Assembly (NCBI GenBank): GCA_013813605.1
Contig: JACCRL010000010.1
Coordinates: forward strand, 1-6,981
Direction of reading: 5' to 3'
Length of the DNA stretch: 6,981 bases
From: Gemmatimonadaceae bacterium
GTDB lineage: Bacteria; Gemmatimonadota; Gemmatimonadetes; Gemmatimonadales; Gemmatimonadaceae
Below, in pieces: positions 6,138 to 6,981 of this stretch. Numbering within the stretch: the stretch's first letter is position 1; each line of letters begins with the position of its first letter. The notes under the pieces were generated by a model. It ran no database searches. It saw nothing but the letters and a program-made list of their open reading frames with translations, and was not told the origin of the DNA. The translations under genes and the position numbers were made by a program.

Positions 6138-6155
6138 TTGTGAATTTATTCACAA
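6138..6155. promoter_or_regulatory. Perfect 18-base palindrome, CRP/FNR-family operator candidate
   Basis: TTGTGAAT-TT-ATTCACAA has perfect 8-base arms and contains TGTGA-N6-TCACA, the consensus of CRP-type regulators. It lies in the AT-rich gap between two divergent genes, the cupredoxin and the HisA-like gene. A marginal minus-strand promoter, TTGCGG (6171-6166), 17 bases, TAAATT (6148-6143), would place the palindrome over its -10, suggesting repression. If instead the start point lies nearer the gene, the site could activate. The regulator is not encoded in the window. Confidence 0.65.
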
Positions 6156-6192
6156 ACTGGCCAAACCGCAATGATGGCAACACCTTCCACGC

Positions 6193-6894
6193 TTGATCGC
6201 GATCCCGGCAATCGACTTGAGAGAAGGTATTTGCGTCGATCCTTCAGCGTCCGACAGATCCAGTGTCGGGGACCCGTTGACTCTGGCGCAGGACTGGCGC
6301 GATGCCGGCTTCAAGCGCCTGCACCTCACCGACGTTGACGCGGCCACCGGGCAAGGCTCCAACAGCGAGCTCCTTGAGGAGATTCTTACGAATTCCCCCC
6401 TGCGTTGCCAGGTGGGCGGCGGAATTCGCAAAATCGCGATGGTAGAAAGGCTTCTCTCGAAGGGTGCAGCCGCCATCGTTGTTGGAGGCAGGGCACTTGA
6501 AGATGCGGATTGGCTGGGGAGCGTTACCGGGCTCTTCCCTGGCTCGATCATCGTCGCGGCGCACGTACGCGATCGCCGGGTTCTCAATCGAGGATGGACT
6601 GCAGCCCACGCCAGGCTCGTGGTCGACGTCGTCGAAGAGCTGAATTCGTTGCCGCTCGCGGGGGTGATGATCACCACCGTCAACCATCAGCAGGACGTCG
6701 CCGAGATCGATTACCCGCTGCTCGAGGATGTGGCCGACGCCTGCGAATTTCCGGTGACGGCGGCCGGTGACATCCGCACAATGATGGATCTCCGCGTGCT
6801 TGCCGATCGCGGCGTGGCGGCGGCGGTCATCGGCGGCGCCCTTTACAACGGGACGATCAGCGCGCGTCTGGCAGCGGAGGAATTTGGGGAATGA
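6193..6894 (+). CDS. Divergent HisA-family TIM-barrel protein
   Basis: The 233 residues follow the HisA/HisF half-barrel-repeat fold. HisA isomerises ProFAR to PRFAR in histidine synthesis. Retained features are IPAIDLREG with Asp8 (the first catalytic Asp), LHLTDVDAATGQGSN (43-57), the phosphate loop QVGGGIR (73-79), VVGGRA (96-101) and VIGGALYNG (212-220). Several expected residues are changed. The strand-5 aspartate is His124 (VAAHVRDR where HisA has an LD or AD), the strand-6 loop reads TTVNHQQDVAEID without its glycines, the strand-7 GG is Gly192-Asp193, and the first loop lacks the usual RLxxGD and is about four residues short. It is therefore either a HisA with altered chemistry or a paralogue with another role. 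The start is TTG at 6193, placed exactly at the family N-terminus but without a ribosome site; no in-frame ATG lies upstream before a stop (6172). No other his gene is nearby. Confidence 0.82.
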   Translation: MIAIPAIDLREGICVDPSASDRSSVGDPLTLAQDWRDAGFKRLHLTDVDAATGQGSNSELLEEILTNSPLRCQVGGGIRKIAMVERLLSKGAAAIVVGGRALEDADWLGSVTGLFPGSIIVAAHVRDRRVLNRGWTAAHARLVVDVVEELNSLPLAGVMITTVNHQQDVAEIDYPLLEDVADACEFPVTAAGDIRTMMDLRVLADRGVAAAVIGGALYNGTISARLAAEEFGE

Positions 6895-6981
6895 CCTTTC
6901 AGCTCGCAGTATCGAAGGCGCGGAGCGAAAAAGGGCTTCAGGGACTTCGTGATCTTCCATCGACATAACAGGGGCATCTGA

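Noticed and set aside
6073..6183. Longer cupredoxin starting at 6183
   Set aside because: The added residues would be encoded by the AT-rich control region and would bury the signal peptide; the ATG at 6072 has a clear ribosome site and begins the lipoprotein signal.
6891..6968. 25-codon frame (MTFQLAVSKARSEKG...) starting at an ATGA overlap with the HisA-like stop, with GGAGG ten bases upstream
   Set aside because: The overlap and ribosome site are suggestive, but it does not look like HisF or any known protein, and only about half of its codons end in G or C, unlike the neighbouring genes. The next real gene probably starts beyond the window.
1..6981. CRISPR array, insertion sequence, prophage, tRNA or rRNA
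   Set aside because: I saw no regularly spaced repeats, terminal inverted repeats with a transposase, or RNA gene landmarks on either strand.

Overview
This is a bacterial chromosomal window of high G+C content with seven well-supported genes and one gene cut by the left edge. No rRNA, tRNA, transposase, integrase or CRISPR array is visible. The mix of genes suggests a Gemmatimonadota-like or similar high-GC environmental bacterium: a long-form IspG, an alanine-rich lipidated cupredoxin, a Wzz-like protein with a kinase-like tail, and a small MerR-like protein with an AT-hook. That placement is inferred from protein style; the window holds no taxonomic marker.

Layout. Bases 2-385 (+) hold the 3' part of a small DNA-binding protein. 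It converges on a cold-shock protein gene (424-633, -), and the two share a hairpin that looks like the cold-shock terminator. The cold-shock gene has a good sigma70-type promoter about 145 bases upstream, giving a long leader. Next upstream is a small membrane-anchored protein of unknown function (816-1217, -), divergent from ispG (1317-2549, +), an enzyme of the MEP isoprenoid pathway. IspG converges on a three-gene minus-strand operon, read from right to left: a Wzz-like protein with a degenerate BY-kinase domain (5469-3745), a free methionine-R-sulfoxide reductase (3736-3242) and a single-domain HD hydrolase of the ppGpp-hydrolase type (3245-2640). The three are spaced by 8 bases and by a 4-base ATGA overlap. 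Upstream, separated by a strong terminator, lies a lipidated blue-copper protein (5560-6072, -). It is divergent from a HisA-like TIM-barrel gene (6193-6894, +), and a perfect 18-base palindrome of the CRP type lies between them.

How the parts may work together. The operon joins a cell-envelope polysaccharide copolymerase relative to a redox-repair enzyme and a likely alarmone hydrolase, which hints at a stress or envelope role, but only the co-transcription is supported by the sequence. The most unusual signals are: the Wzz/BY-kinase fusion has lost the Walker A lysine, the Walker B aspartate and the tyrosine tail; its promoter predicts an almost leaderless mRNA and overlaps the T-tract of the upstream gene's terminator; and the HisA-like protein has histidine where the second catalytic aspartate should be, plus altered phosphate-binding loops.
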